45,816 nt of DNA, taken from the NCBI GenBank assembly GCA_934351835.1, contig CAKRJP010000020.1, forward strand, positions 1 through 45,816, in the 5' to 3' direction. This DNA comes from an uncultured Lachnospiraceae bacterium (GTDB lineage: Bacteria > Bacillota > Clostridia > Lachnospirales > Lachnospiraceae). Shown piece after piece: positions 23,554 through 32,362 of the stretch; the first letter of the stretch is position 1, and each line of letters starts with the position of its first letter. A model generated the notes under the pieces. The model searched no databases. It was not told the origin of the DNA and was given only the letters and a program-made list of their open reading frames with translations. Made by a program: the position numbers and the translations under genes.

Positions 23554-24249
23554 ATGAGTGGAAAGATAGAAGTATTAGGGATTAAAATAGACAATTGCAC
23601 AGCGAAAGAGGCAATGCAGTCAGCTGTAGAGTATATGAATATGGAAGCAATCCACATCATAGAACTTGCAACAGTAGATGGACTTATGCAGTCAGAAGAA
23701 CTGGACAGGCTGAACGATGAAATCAATCAGTTCAATCTGATACTGGCTGGTGAGACTGCCATATTAGAGGCTGCCGGGATTGAAGATAATAAGCTGCTTC
23801 AGGAGACTGAGAAAAAGGTCTTTTTAAAATTGTTTTTTCAGTATCTTCATAAGAACCATAAAAGAGTTTATCTTCTGGGAGAGACAGAAGAAGAATGTAC
23901 CGCTTACTATGAATATTTTGCGCAGCATCACAGATGTATGCAGATTGTAGGAATGGCAAAAGTATCAGCGGTGGACCGTGCGGATGATATGTTAGTGAAT
24001 GCAATCAATGGTGGAGAGGTTGACTGTATTATAGCGGCGCTTTCGACCCCGCTCCAGGAAGATTTTGTGATCAGGAATAAAAAACTCTTAAATGCAAGAT
24101 TATGGCTTGGAATTGGGAAAAATCAATTGCCGTATGAATCCGGGGAGTCAGGATTCGGAAGACTTGGACGTTTTGTGCTCAGGCATATATTTAAAAAAGA
24201 GATTGAAAAAAGAAAGAAGACAGAAGACGGCCATACAGAAGAAAATTAA
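23554..24249 (+). CDS. Divergent WecG/TagA/CpsF-family protein
   Basis: A 231-residue protein of the family that transfers N-acetylmannosamine-type sugars to lipid-linked carriers in wall polymer synthesis. The start at ATG 23554 follows AGGTGG and lies after the promoter. The N-terminal VLGIKIDN and the C-terminal block DCIIAALSTPLQEDFVIRN (matching the family PKQE region, Gln kept) support the family. In the central motif, where active members read ADGIG with a catalytic Asp, this protein reads AGETA. It may be inactive, regulatory, or have a changed reaction. A terminator follows, so it is monocistronic. Confidence 0.75.
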   Translation: MSGKIEVLGIKIDNCTAKEAMQSAVEYMNMEAIHIIELATVDGLMQSEELDRLNDEINQFNLILAGETAILEAAGIEDNKLLQETEKKVFLKLFFQYLHKNHKRVYLLGETEEECTAYYEYFAQHHRCMQIVGMAKVSAVDRADDMLVNAINGGEVDCIIAALSTPLQEDFVIRNKKLLNARLWLGIGKNQLPYESGESGFGRLGRFVLRHIFKKEIEKRKKTEDGHTEEN

Positions 24250-24258
24250 AATAGAACC

Positions 24259-24300
24259 GAGGAAGTTAACAAAAAAAGTTGATTTCCTCTTTCTTTTTTT
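24259..24300 (+). terminator. Terminator after the WecG/TagA-like gene
   Basis: GAGGAAGTTAAC (24259-24270) pairs with GTTGATTTCCTC (24278-24289) with two G-U pairs. The loop is A rich, and a long T-rich run (TTTCTTTTTTT) follows. Confidence 0.85.
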
Positions 24301-24402
24301 GTGGATTTATATTAATATATAGAATGATAGTATGCAATTTTACTATTTTAAGACCACATTTGTTGTGGAAAATGCATATTGAAAAAAGTGGAGGAGATAA
24401 AT

Positions 24403-25491
24403 ATGATATCTAATCAAATACTTCAAAACACAATTGAAGGATTGAAAGGGATTACACGGATTGACTTCTGCGTGTTAGATACAGACGGTAAATCTCTTGC
24501 AAGTACTTTTCCGGAACAGGGGAATTATGAAGAAGATGTAGCACCTTTTGTTGAGTCGCCTGCAGACAGTCAGGTCGTGCAGGGATATCAGTTTTTTAAG
24601 ATCTTCGATGATCACCAGTTAGAGTATATTCTGGTGGTGAATGGAGATAGCGATGATGTTTATATGATCGGTAAGATTGCGACATTCCAGATTCAGAATC
24701 TTCTCGTAGCATATAAAGAACGGTTTGATAAGGATAATTTCATTAAAAATCTGATTTTAGACAACCTGCTTCTGGTAGACATTTATAACCGTGCCAAAAA
24801 ATTACATATTGACACTGACGTGAGACGTGTTATCTTTATTATTGAGACGAAGCACGAAAAAGACAGCGGAACTCTCGATAATGTAAGAAATCTATTGGGT
24901 AACAGAACCAGAGATTTTGTGACTGCGGTTGATGAAAAGAATATTATCATTGTAAAAGAATTAGAGAATAATGATGGTCATGCTGAACTTGAAAAACTGG
25001 CACAGAATCTCTATTCGTCATTGAAGGATGAGGGAGAAGATGATGTTCTGATTGCTTATGGAACTGTTGTAGGTGATATCAAGGAAGTGTCAAAATCATA
25101 CAAAGAAGCAAAGCTTGCGCTCGATGTAGGTAAGATATTCTTTGAAGAACGTAAGGTAATTGCATACAGCACTTTAGGAATTGGTCGATTAATTTACCAG
25201 CTTCCGATTCCGTTATGTAAGATGTTCATACGAGAGATTTTTGAGGGGAAATCTCCGGATGATTTTGATGAAGAGACATTGACGACGATCAATAAGTTCT
25301 TCGAGAATAATCTGAATGTATCTGAGACATCCAGACAGTTATACATTCATCGTAATACGCTGGTATACAGACTGGATAAGCTTCAGAAGAGCACCGGACT
25401 GGATTTACGGGTGTTTGAGGACGCTATTACTTTCAAGATCGCCCTTATGGTTGTTAAGTATATGAAGTATATGGAGTCCATGGAGTATTAA
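24403..25491 (+). CDS. CdaR/PucR-type helix-turn-helix regulator
   Basis: A 362-residue regulator. ATG 24403 is chosen because GGAGGAG lies 6 bases upstream; the in-frame TTG at 24379 has none. The N-terminal part (about 1-110) is a sensor region with PAS- or diacid-sensor-like character. A GGDEF-related middle domain (about 130-260) is typical of CdaR proteins. The C-terminal PucR HTH has NLNVSETSRQLYIHRNTLVYRLDKL. It lies 18 bases before ftsE, so it may belong to the same transcript and control the cell-wall hydrolase system or itself. The inducer is unknown. Confidence 0.85.
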   Translation: MISNQILQNTIEGLKGITRIDFCVLDTDGKSLASTFPEQGNYEEDVAPFVESPADSQVVQGYQFFKIFDDHQLEYILVVNGDSDDVYMIGKIATFQIQNLLVAYKERFDKDNFIKNLILDNLLLVDIYNRAKKLHIDTDVRRVIFIIETKHEKDSGTLDNVRNLLGNRTRDFVTAVDEKNIIIVKELENNDGHAELEKLAQNLYSSLKDEGEDDVLIAYGTVVGDIKEVSKSYKEAKLALDVGKIFFEERKVIAYSTLGIGRLIYQLPIPLCKMFIREIFEGKSPDDFDEETLTTINKFFENNLNVSETSRQLYIHRNTLVYRLDKLQKSTGLDLRVFEDAITFKIALMVVKYMKYMESMEY

Positions 25492-25515
25492 TGATTAGGA
25501 GGAGTATTAATGATT
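25482..25515 (+). repeat. 15-bp tandem repeat duplicating the ftsE translation start
   Basis: GGAGTATTAATGATT occurs at 25482-25496 and 25501-25515. Each copy holds a Shine-Dalgarno-like GGAG and an ATG. The first copy spans the stop of the regulator and opens an eight-codon frame (25491-25517) that ends just inside ftsE. The second copy contains the real ftsE start. Confidence 0.8.
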
Positions 25516-26196
25516 GAATTAAAAGAAGTAACGAAAGAGTACTCGAAAGGGGTCGCAGCTCTGAACGGTATCAATCTTAAGATTGAGCAGGGAGAGTTTG
25601 TGTTCGTAGTAGGAGACAGTGGTTCTGGTAAGTCAACATTGATTAAGCTTATTATGAAAGAACTTGAGCCTACATCAGGAAGTATTGTTGTAAATGGTTA
25701 TTCATTGAACAGAATGAAACACCGCAAGATTCCGTTGTATCGTAGAAATGTAGGAGTTGTATTCCAGGATTTCCGACTGCTTCAGGATCGAAATATTTAT
25801 GAAAATATTGCATTCGCTTTGCGTGTCACAGAGAAACCGTCGCGTGTCATTAAGAAAAAAGTTCCGGCAGCACTTTCTCTGGTAGGACTTGCGCAGAAGT
25901 ATAAATCATTTCCGAAAGAGCTTTCCGGTGGTGAGCAGCAGAGAGTTGCCATCGCCAGAGCGATTGTGAATGAACCGGCGATTCTGCTTGCCGATGAGCC
26001 AACAGGTAACCTGGATCCGACAAATTCATGGGAGATCATGAAACTGTTGGAAGAGGCGAATGAACGAGGCACGACAGTACTGGTAGTTACACATAACCAG
26101 GAAATCGTAAATGAAATGCAGAAACGTGTAATTACAATGAAAAAGGGTGTCATTGTAAGCGACGAGAAAAAAGGTGGGTATAATAATGAGAATTAG
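25510..26196 (+). CDS. ftsE: Cell-division ABC transporter ATPase FtsE
   Basis: A 228-residue ABC ATPase that, with FtsX, drives activation of peptidoglycan hydrolases. Walker A is GDSGSGKST (K41), the signature LSGGEQ is at 139-144, and Walker B with the catalytic Glu is ILLADEP. The start follows AGGAGGAG. It overlaps ftsX by 11 bases. The M23 hydrolase two genes on is the expected partner, by analogy with PcsB in streptococci and CwlO in Bacillus. Confidence 0.96.
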   Translation: MIELKEVTKEYSKGVAALNGINLKIEQGEFVFVVGDSGSGKSTLIKLIMKELEPTSGSIVVNGYSLNRMKHRKIPLYRRNVGVVFQDFRLLQDRNIYENIAFALRVTEKPSRVIKKKVPAALSLVGLAQKYKSFPKELSGGEQQRVAIARAIVNEPAILLADEPTGNLDPTNSWEIMKLLEEANERGTTVLVVTHNQEIVNEMQKRVITMKKGVIVSDEKKGGYNNEN

Positions 26197-27094
26197 TACA
26201 TTTGGATATTCGATGAGACAAGGGGTCAAGAATATCAAGAGAAACAAGATGTTTTCGGTGGCATCGATTGCAACTATGGCTGCGTGTATTTTCTTGTTCG
26301 GATTATTTTATTCGATTGTCCTGAACTTTAATTATATCGTGGAAAAAGCCGAGGAAGGTGTTGCAATTACCGTATTTTTTGATGAAGATGCAACACAGAC
26401 ACAGAAAGATAAGATCGGTGAGCAACTGAAAAAAGAAGATGGTGTTTTAGAAGTAAACTATGTCAGTGCGGATGAAGCATGGAATAAGTTTAAAGACGAC
26501 TATTTTGGAGATTCCGCAGATCTTGCAGATGGATTTAAGTCTGACAACCCGTTAGCAAATTCAGATAACTATGAAGTATATATGTCTGATGTTTCCAAGC
26601 AGAAAGATGTAGTATCTTTTGCAGAAAAATTAGACGGAGTGCGTAAGGTTAATAAATCAGACGTAGTTGCGAAGACACTGACCAGTGTGAACAAACTGGT
26701 TGGATATATTTCCGTTGCAATTATTGCAATTTTACTTGCAGTGTCTATATTCCTGATCAGCAATACCGTTACCATGGGTATCACTGTTCGGCGGGAAGAG
26801 ATTGCGATTATGAAGTATATAGGAGCAAAGGATGGATTTGTCCGAGCACCATTCGTGATCGAAGGTCTGTTGATTGGATTTATCGGAGCACTGATTCCGC
26901 TGTTAGTATTATACTTTATGTATGATAAGGCAATTGCTTATATTATGGCGAAATTCAGCTTGTTAAATAATATTGTGGAATTCCTTCCTGTGCTGACAGT
27001 ATACCGTACATTACTGCCGGTAGGAGTGGCACTTGGAGTTGGTATTGGTTTTGTGGGAAGTTTCTTTACAATCCGTAAACATTTAAGAGTGTAG
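26186..27094 (+). CDS. ftsX: Cell-division permease-like protein FtsX
   Basis: A 302-residue membrane protein with the FtsX layout: TM1 (about 25-47), an extracellular domain of about 125 residues (50-170) that contacts the hydrolase, and three C-terminal membrane helices. I place the start at ATG 26186, behind AGGTGG, rather than the GTG at 26174. The conserved RREEIAIMKYIGA segment precedes TM3. It overlaps ftsE by 11 bases and is followed after 28 bases by the M23 hydrolase. Confidence 0.95.
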   Translation: MRISTFGYSMRQGVKNIKRNKMFSVASIATMAACIFLFGLFYSIVLNFNYIVEKAEEGVAITVFFDEDATQTQKDKIGEQLKKEDGVLEVNYVSADEAWNKFKDDYFGDSADLADGFKSDNPLANSDNYEVYMSDVSKQKDVVSFAEKLDGVRKVNKSDVVAKTLTSVNKLVGYISVAIIAILLAVSIFLISNTVTMGITVRREEIAIMKYIGAKDGFVRAPFVIEGLLIGFIGALIPLLVLYFMYDKAIAYIMAKFSLLNNIVEFLPVLTVYRTLLPVGVALGVGIGFVGSFFTIRKHLRV

Positions 27095-27122
27095 TGTATA
27101 ATTACGTAAGGGGTTTCATATA

Positions 27123-28268
27123 ATGCGAATAAAGAAAGTAAGCAGTTTGCTGCTTGCACTGGTCCTGGCTTTTGGATTGACTGTGCAGGCGGGAGCAACT
27201 GAAATTGATAATGCCAAGAAACAGGCAGAGGATTTGCAGAATAAGAAGAAATCTGCAGAGAGCGAAAAGAGTAGTCTGGCGAAACAGTTGGAAGCTATGG
27301 TCAAGGAGATGGAAGAGGTCCAGGATAAGATTGATGCCAAAGAGACCGAGATTTCCGAGAAAGAAGAAGAACTGGTTCAGGCAAAAGTAGATGAGAACAC
27401 ACAGTACAGCAGCATGAAGAAACGTATCAAGTATATGTACGAGAATGGAAATGCACATTTTATAGAGATATTGTGTGACTCAAAATCTATCGGAGAGTTT
27501 CTTAATAATGCAGAGTATATTAATACAATCTCTACTTATGACCGTGACATGCTGACGGAATTTCAAGATGTGGTTAAGGATGTAGAGGCACAGGAGAAAA
27601 CTCTTCAGTCAGAATATAAAGAATTAAATAGTATGCAGACAGAGATTATACAGAAGCAGGATGATCTGACTGCACTGGTAAACGAGAAGTCCGCAGAGAT
27701 TGCTTCTCTGGACAGTGAACTGTCAAAGACAAATTCTAAGATTAAAGAATTGGAAGAGGCAGCGGCGGAAGCTCAGAGAAAACAGCAGGAGGCAGCAGCT
27801 GCAGCAGCTGCCGCGTCATCCGGAGCATCTGGATCAGGAAGTTCAAGCGGTGGAAGTACATATATTCCGTCTAATAATGTAGTGGTAAGCGGAAATGGTC
27901 AGTTTACAAATCCGTGTCCGGGAGCATCTATCAGTAGTACATTCGGATATCGTGATTTTGACGGCGCTTTCCATAAGGGATTGGATCTTGCAGCGGCAGA
28001 AGGAACACCTACATACGCAGCAGCGGCCGGAACAGTTATTATTGCCGGTTGGAGCAGCAGTGCCGGTAACTGGGTGGTTATAGATCATGGAAATGGTCTG
28101 GTAACTAAATATATGCATCATAGCGCATTGGCAGTGTCTGCAGGTCAGACCGTTGCCAGAGGACAACAGATTGGATATGTTGGAAATACGGGGAATTCAT
28201 TTGGTGCACATTTACATTTCCAGGTGGAATTAAATGGAACAGCGGTTAATCCTCAGAATTATCTGTAA
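27123..28268 (+). CDS. Secreted M23 murein hydrolase with coiled coil (FtsEX partner)
   Basis: A 381-residue secreted protein. The signal peptide ends near QAGATE (about 25). A long coiled coil (about 28-225) full of Lys/Glu heptads is followed by an Ala- and Ser/Gly-rich linker. The C-terminal M23 domain (about 260-381) keeps zinc and catalytic residues: H284 and D288 in HKGLD, and H363/H365 in HLHF. This is the arrangement of EnvC- and PcsB-like proteins, but here the active site is intact, so it can itself cut cross-bridges when opened by FtsEX. It lies directly behind ftsX. Confidence 0.93.
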   Translation: MRIKKVSSLLLALVLAFGLTVQAGATEIDNAKKQAEDLQNKKKSAESEKSSLAKQLEAMVKEMEEVQDKIDAKETEISEKEEELVQAKVDENTQYSSMKKRIKYMYENGNAHFIEILCDSKSIGEFLNNAEYINTISTYDRDMLTEFQDVVKDVEAQEKTLQSEYKELNSMQTEIIQKQDDLTALVNEKSAEIASLDSELSKTNSKIKELEEAAAEAQRKQQEAAAAAAAASSGASGSGSSSGGSTYIPSNNVVVSGNGQFTNPCPGASISSTFGYRDFDGAFHKGLDLAAAEGTPTYAAAAGTVIIAGWSSSAGNWVVIDHGNGLVTKYMHHSALAVSAGQTVARGQQIGYVGNTGNSFGAHLHFQVELNGTAVNPQNYL

Positions 28269-28307
28269 CATTTGATCAAACTGACATAAAAGAAGGTAAT
28301 AATCATT

Positions 28308-29498
28308 ATGAATCAAAAGAAACATGGTTTTTTACAGGGGGCGCTGGCAGGCGCCCTCACCGTATTATTGGTAATAGGTTTAGTGGCATGCGGAACAAAA
28401 GGAGCATCACAGAGTTCTAAAACGTCAGGCAATCCCTTGGATAGTGACACACAGAAGAAAATCTCACAGATTCAGAAGCTGATAGATAAAAATTATTTGA
28501 ACGACGTTGATTCTGAGGCATTAAAAGATGGAATCCTTAAGGGATATGTAGATGGATTGGATGATCCGTATTCAGTGTATTACAATGAAGAAGAGACGAA
28601 AGCACTTAATGAGACTACACAAGGTGAGTATGATGGAATCGGTGCGGTTCTGACAGAAGATGCCGAGACGGGTATTGTTACGATTGTTCAGGTTTATGAG
28701 AACTCTCCGGCAGAAAAAGCCGGAGTCAAAGCAAATGATATTCTCTATAAAGTGGATGGTACGGAGATGACGGGACTGGATCTGAATAAAGTTGTGACTT
28801 ATATTAAAGGCGATAAAGGAACAGAAGTGAAACTGACAGTCCTGCGTGGAAACGATAATGAACAATTAGAATTAACTGCCACAAGAGATAAAATAGAAGC
28901 ACAGACAGTATCTTCTAAGATGTTGGAGGATAATATCGGCTATATTCGGGTGACAGAGTTTGATACTGTAACGTCAGATCAGTATGAGAAAGCATTAAAA
29001 GATCTGGAAAATCAGGGAATGACAGGTCTGATAGTGGATCTCAGAAATAATCCGGGCGGAAATGTAAGTACTGTATGTGAGATGTTGGATCAGATGTTGC
29101 CGGAAGGCCTGATCGTATATACGCAGGATAAAGATGGCAAGAAGGAAACGGCCGCATCAGATGATGAGCATCAGTTTACAAAACCGTTGGTAGTTCTGAT
29201 GAATGGCAACAGTGCCAGTGCTTCAGAGATTTATGCCGGAGCAATCCAGGATTATGGAATTGGAAAAATTGTAGGCACACAGTCTTACGGAAAAGGTGTC
29301 GTTCAGCAGATTTTTGATCTTGGAGACGGAACCAGTGTAAAACTTACGATTGCAGATTACTATACTCCGAAAGGGCGTAATATCAATGGAAAAGGTATTA
29401 CACCGGATGTAAAAATAGAATATCAGGCTGACGAATCTAATCCTGATGCAGATAATCAGCTCGACAAGGCTGTTGAAGTTTTAAAAAGTGAAGAGTAA
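28308..29498 (+). CDS. S41 C-terminal processing protease, lipoprotein (CtpA/CtpB-like)
   Basis: A 396-residue serine protease. The N-terminal signal has a lipobox-like LVACG. A PDZ domain (about 105-190) precedes the S41 domain with catalytic Ser304 in GNSASASE and Lys329 in YGKGVVQ, 25 residues apart as in the family. B. subtilis also has an S41 protease (ctpB) next to ftsEX, so the linkage is conserved. Possible roles are trimming the hydrolase system or, as CtpB does, acting in sporulation signalling. A terminator follows the stop. Confidence 0.93.
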   Translation: MNQKKHGFLQGALAGALTVLLVIGLVACGTKGASQSSKTSGNPLDSDTQKKISQIQKLIDKNYLNDVDSEALKDGILKGYVDGLDDPYSVYYNEEETKALNETTQGEYDGIGAVLTEDAETGIVTIVQVYENSPAEKAGVKANDILYKVDGTEMTGLDLNKVVTYIKGDKGTEVKLTVLRGNDNEQLELTATRDKIEAQTVSSKMLEDNIGYIRVTEFDTVTSDQYEKALKDLENQGMTGLIVDLRNNPGGNVSTVCEMLDQMLPEGLIVYTQDKDGKKETAASDDEHQFTKPLVVLMNGNSASASEIYAGAIQDYGIGKIVGTQSYGKGVVQQIFDLGDGTSVKLTIADYYTPKGRNINGKGITPDVKIEYQADESNPDADNQLDKAVEVLKSEE

Positions 29499-29518
29499 TC
29501 TTTTTAATAAGAATTTAG

Positions 29519-29547
29519 AGGAATGCCAGTTTTGGCATTCCTTTTTA
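29519..29547 (+). terminator. Terminator at the end of the ftsEX unit
   Basis: AGGAATGCCA (29519-29528) and TGGCATTCCT (29533-29542) form a perfect 10-bp stem with a four-base loop and a T run. It separates the cell-wall genes from the pyrimidine block. Confidence 0.9.
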
Positions 29548-29571
29548 AGTTCCCTTATGCTAAAATAAAAT

Positions 29572-29599
29572 TTGATATATCGTCATAGTGCGATAGTAT
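29572..29599 (+). promoter_or_regulatory. Putative promoter of the pyr block
   Basis: TTGATA (29572-29577) and TAGTAT (29594-29599) are 16 bases apart, about 36 bases before the pyrF start. I see no PyrR-type anti-terminator leader; the leader is too short for one. Confidence 0.45.
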
Positions 29600-29635
29600 A
29601 TATTTTTTAGAAAAATAAATATCAGGAGGATGGAT

Positions 29636-30562
29636 ATGATTAATAAACTGATTGCAAACATAAAAAAGACAGGAGCACCAATCGTGGTAGGACTGGATCC
29701 TAAACTTGATTTCGTGCCGGAGCATGTACAGAAGAAAGCATATGCGGAGTATGGAGAGACTCTGGAAGGAGCAGCAGAGGCAATTTGGCAGTTCAATAAA
29801 GAGATCATTGATAAGACATACGATCTCATTCCGGCTGTAAAACCACAGGTGGCAATGTACGAGCAGTTTGGTATTCCTGGAATGGAAGCTTTCAAGAAGA
29901 CAGTAGACTACTGTAAAGAAAAAGACCTGGTGGTGATCGGAGACATCAAGAGAGGTGATATCGGATCAACTTCTGCAGCTTATGCAGTAGGTCATATCGG
30001 AAAAGTAAAAGTCGGAAGCAAGACTTACGCACCATTCAATGAAGACTTTGTGACAGTGAATCCATATCTGGGATCTGATGGAGTAAATCCATTTATCGAT
30101 GTATGTAAAGAAGAGAAAAAGGGATTATTTATTCTGGTTAAGACATCTAATCCTTCCAGCGGAGAGTTCCAGGATCGACTGATTGATGGAAAACCACTGT
30201 ATGAATTAGTTGGAGAGAAGGTAGCTCAGTGGGGAGAATCCTGCATGGGTGATGAATATAGTTATATCGGGGCCGTTGTAGGTGCAACTTATCCGGAGAT
30301 GGGAAAAGTACTTCGTAAAGTTATGCCGAAATCTTATATTCTGGTACCTGGATACGGCGCCCAGGGAGGAAAAGGAAAAGACCTGGTACACTTCTTCAAT
30401 GAAGATGGATTGGGTGCAATCGTAAACTCTTCTCGTGGAATCATTGCTGCATACAAACAGGAACAGTATGCACAGTTTGGTGCTGAGAACTTCGGAGATG
30501 CTTCAAGAGCGGCAGTAGAGGCGATGGTAGCTGATATCAGAGGCGCACTGGAGAACCGATAA
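29636..30562 (+). CDS. pyrF: Orotidine 5'-phosphate decarboxylase, type 2
   Basis: A 308-residue enzyme that makes UMP from OMP in the last step of de novo pyrimidine synthesis. The length and the GDIKRGDIGST active-site motif identify the longer type 2 subfamily. I place the start at ATG 29636: the in-frame ATG at 29630 abuts AGGAGG, while the second lies six bases further, the normal spacing. It is the first gene of pyrF-pyrK-pyrD-pyrE and has its own promoter. carAB and pyrB are not in the window. Confidence 0.95.
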   Translation: MINKLIANIKKTGAPIVVGLDPKLDFVPEHVQKKAYAEYGETLEGAAEAIWQFNKEIIDKTYDLIPAVKPQVAMYEQFGIPGMEAFKKTVDYCKEKDLVVIGDIKRGDIGSTSAAYAVGHIGKVKVGSKTYAPFNEDFVTVNPYLGSDGVNPFIDVCKEEKKGLFILVKTSNPSSGEFQDRLIDGKPLYELVGEKVAQWGESCMGDEYSYIGAVVGATYPEMGKVLRKVMPKSYILVPGYGAQGGKGKDLVHFFNEDGLGAIVNSSRGIIAAYKQEQYAQFGAENFGDASRAAVEAMVADIRGALENR

Positions 30563-30621
30563 GCAACAGAAAAAATGGAAGATATCTAAAGTTGCACTGA
30601 GAAATCGATAGGAGAAAGAGT

Positions 30622-31404
30622 ATGAATAAGACAAAGGAACAGGCAGTTGTAGTGTCTCAGGAAGAACTGGCACCTGGAATTTTCAGCCTTTATCTGAAGA
30701 CTAAAGCAGCAGAGAATGCAAAGCCGGGACAGTTTGTGTCTGTGTATACAAAGGACCCAAGCAAATTACTTCCGAGACCGATCAGTATCTGTGAAATCAA
30801 TAAAAAGCATGGAACACTGAGACTGGTATACCGTGTAACCGGAGAAAAGACCGGTACAAAAGAATTTTCAGAGTTAAAGGCAGGAGATACCGTTCCGGTG
30901 ATTGGACCGCTTGGAAATGGATTCCCATTAGAAAAGGCTGCAGGAAAGAAAGCATTTTTGATGGGCGGAGGTATCGGAGTGCCTCCGATCCTGGAACTTG
31001 CAAAGCAGTTGAAATGTGAGAAGAAGCAGATAGTGGTAGGATATCGCGATCAGGCCACATTTTTAAGAGAAGAATTTGAGCAGAACGGCGAACTTTATAT
31101 TTCAACGGAAGATGGAAGTGTAGGGACAGCCGGTAATGTCATGAATGCAATTGAAGAAAATGCATTAGATGCGGATATTATCTATGCCTGCGGACCTACT
31201 CCGATGCTTCGTGCAATTAAAGTATATGCAGAAGAAAATGGAATTGAGTGTTACATTTCTCTGGAAGAGAGAATGGCATGCGGAATCGGAGCATGTCTTG
31301 CCTGTGTATGCCAATCGAAAGAGAAAGACACACATAGTAATGTGCACAACAAACGAATCTGTAAAGATGGACCGGTATTCTTGTCTACGGAGGTGGAAAT
31401 CTAA
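30622..31404 (+). CDS. pyrK: Dihydroorotate dehydrogenase electron transfer subunit
   Basis: A 260-residue FAD and 2Fe-2S protein that links PyrDB to NAD. It has the FAD motif RPISI (about 53-57), the NAD-binding segment GGGIGVPPI, and a C-terminal 2Fe-2S motif with four cysteines (MACGIGACLACVC, then RICKDGP). The start follows GGAG. It overlaps pyrD by one base, consistent with the heterotetramer of the two. Length is normal. Confidence 0.96.
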   Translation: MNKTKEQAVVVSQEELAPGIFSLYLKTKAAENAKPGQFVSVYTKDPSKLLPRPISICEINKKHGTLRLVYRVTGEKTGTKEFSELKAGDTVPVIGPLGNGFPLEKAAGKKAFLMGGGIGVPPILELAKQLKCEKKQIVVGYRDQATFLREEFEQNGELYISTEDGSVGTAGNVMNAIEENALDADIIYACGPTPMLRAIKVYAEENGIECYISLEERMACGIGACLACVCQSKEKDTHSNVHNKRICKDGPVFLSTEVEI

Positions 31405-32306
31405 TGGATATGCGTGTGAATATAGCCGGAGTGGAATGGAAGAATCCGGTGACAGTTGCTTCCGGAACCTTTGGCTCCGGAGAAGAATTTTCGGAATTTG
31501 TAGATTTAAATACTTTAGGTGCGGTCACAACAAAGGGCGTGGCAAATGTGCCTTGGTCGGGAAATCCAACACCGAGAGTGGCAGAAGTGTATGGTGGTAT
31601 GATGAATGCCATCGGTCTGCAGAATCCGGGAATTGATTTGTTCTGTAAGAGAGATATTCCATATTTAAAGAAATATGATACCAAGATTATTGTAAATGTA
31701 TGTGGACATGCACCGGAAGAATATCTGGCAGTTGTAGAACGTCTGGCAGATGAACCGATTGATATGATGGAGATCAATATTTCCTGCCCGAATGTGAATG
31801 CCGGATTCCTGGCATTTGGACAGGATGCAAAACACGTAGAAGAGCTGACTGCACAGATTAAAAAGATCGCAAAGCAACCGATTATTATGAAGCTGACCCC
31901 GAATGTAACAGATATTACAGAAATTGCCAAAGCAGCAGAGGCAGGCGGTGCGGATGCAATATCACTGATCAATACATTGACAGGAATGAAGATTGATATT
32001 AACCGACAGACATTTGCGCTGGCAAATAAAACAGGAGGAGTGTCAGGGCCGATTGTGAAACCAATCGCGGTGAGAATGGTGTATCAGGCAGCACAGGCAG
32101 TAAATATACCGATCATTGGTATGGGCGGTATCTCCAGTGCTGAAGATGCGATTGAATTTATCCTGGCGGGAGCTTCTGCGGTATCTGTAGGAACAGCTAA
32201 TTTCCATAATCCGGCAGTGACTCAGGAAGTTATCAAAGGTATTGAGACATATATGGAAAAATATGGATTCGAATCGGTGAAAGATATGGTTGGAATCGTA
32301 CGATAG
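31404..32306 (+). CDS. pyrD: Dihydroorotate dehydrogenase, class 1B catalytic subunit
   Basis: A 300-residue FMN barrel enzyme that oxidises dihydroorotate to orotate. The catalytic cysteine C128 lies in NISCPNV, as in class 1 enzymes. Phosphate-binding GMGGISS and the N-terminal ASGTFGSG are present. The neighbouring pyrK makes it the NAD-dependent 1B form rather than the fumarate-dependent 1A form. pyrE follows after 56 bases. Confidence 0.96.
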   Translation: MDMRVNIAGVEWKNPVTVASGTFGSGEEFSEFVDLNTLGAVTTKGVANVPWSGNPTPRVAEVYGGMMNAIGLQNPGIDLFCKRDIPYLKKYDTKIIVNVCGHAPEEYLAVVERLADEPIDMMEINISCPNVNAGFLAFGQDAKHVEELTAQIKKIAKQPIIMKLTPNVTDITEIAKAAEAGGADAISLINTLTGMKIDINRQTFALANKTGGVSGPIVKPIAVRMVYQAAQAVNIPIIGMGGISSAEDAIEFILAGASAVSVGTANFHNPAVTQEVIKGIETYMEKYGFESVKDMVGIVR

Positions 32307-32362
32307 TATTAGAAGGCTATTTTAGCTAATGTTGAGAAATAGATATAGATGGAGGAAAAAAG

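Noticed and set aside
29578..29595. TATCG-N8-CGATA dyad in the pyr promoter as an operator.
   Set aside because: Only five paired bases; likely by chance in A/T-rich DNA.
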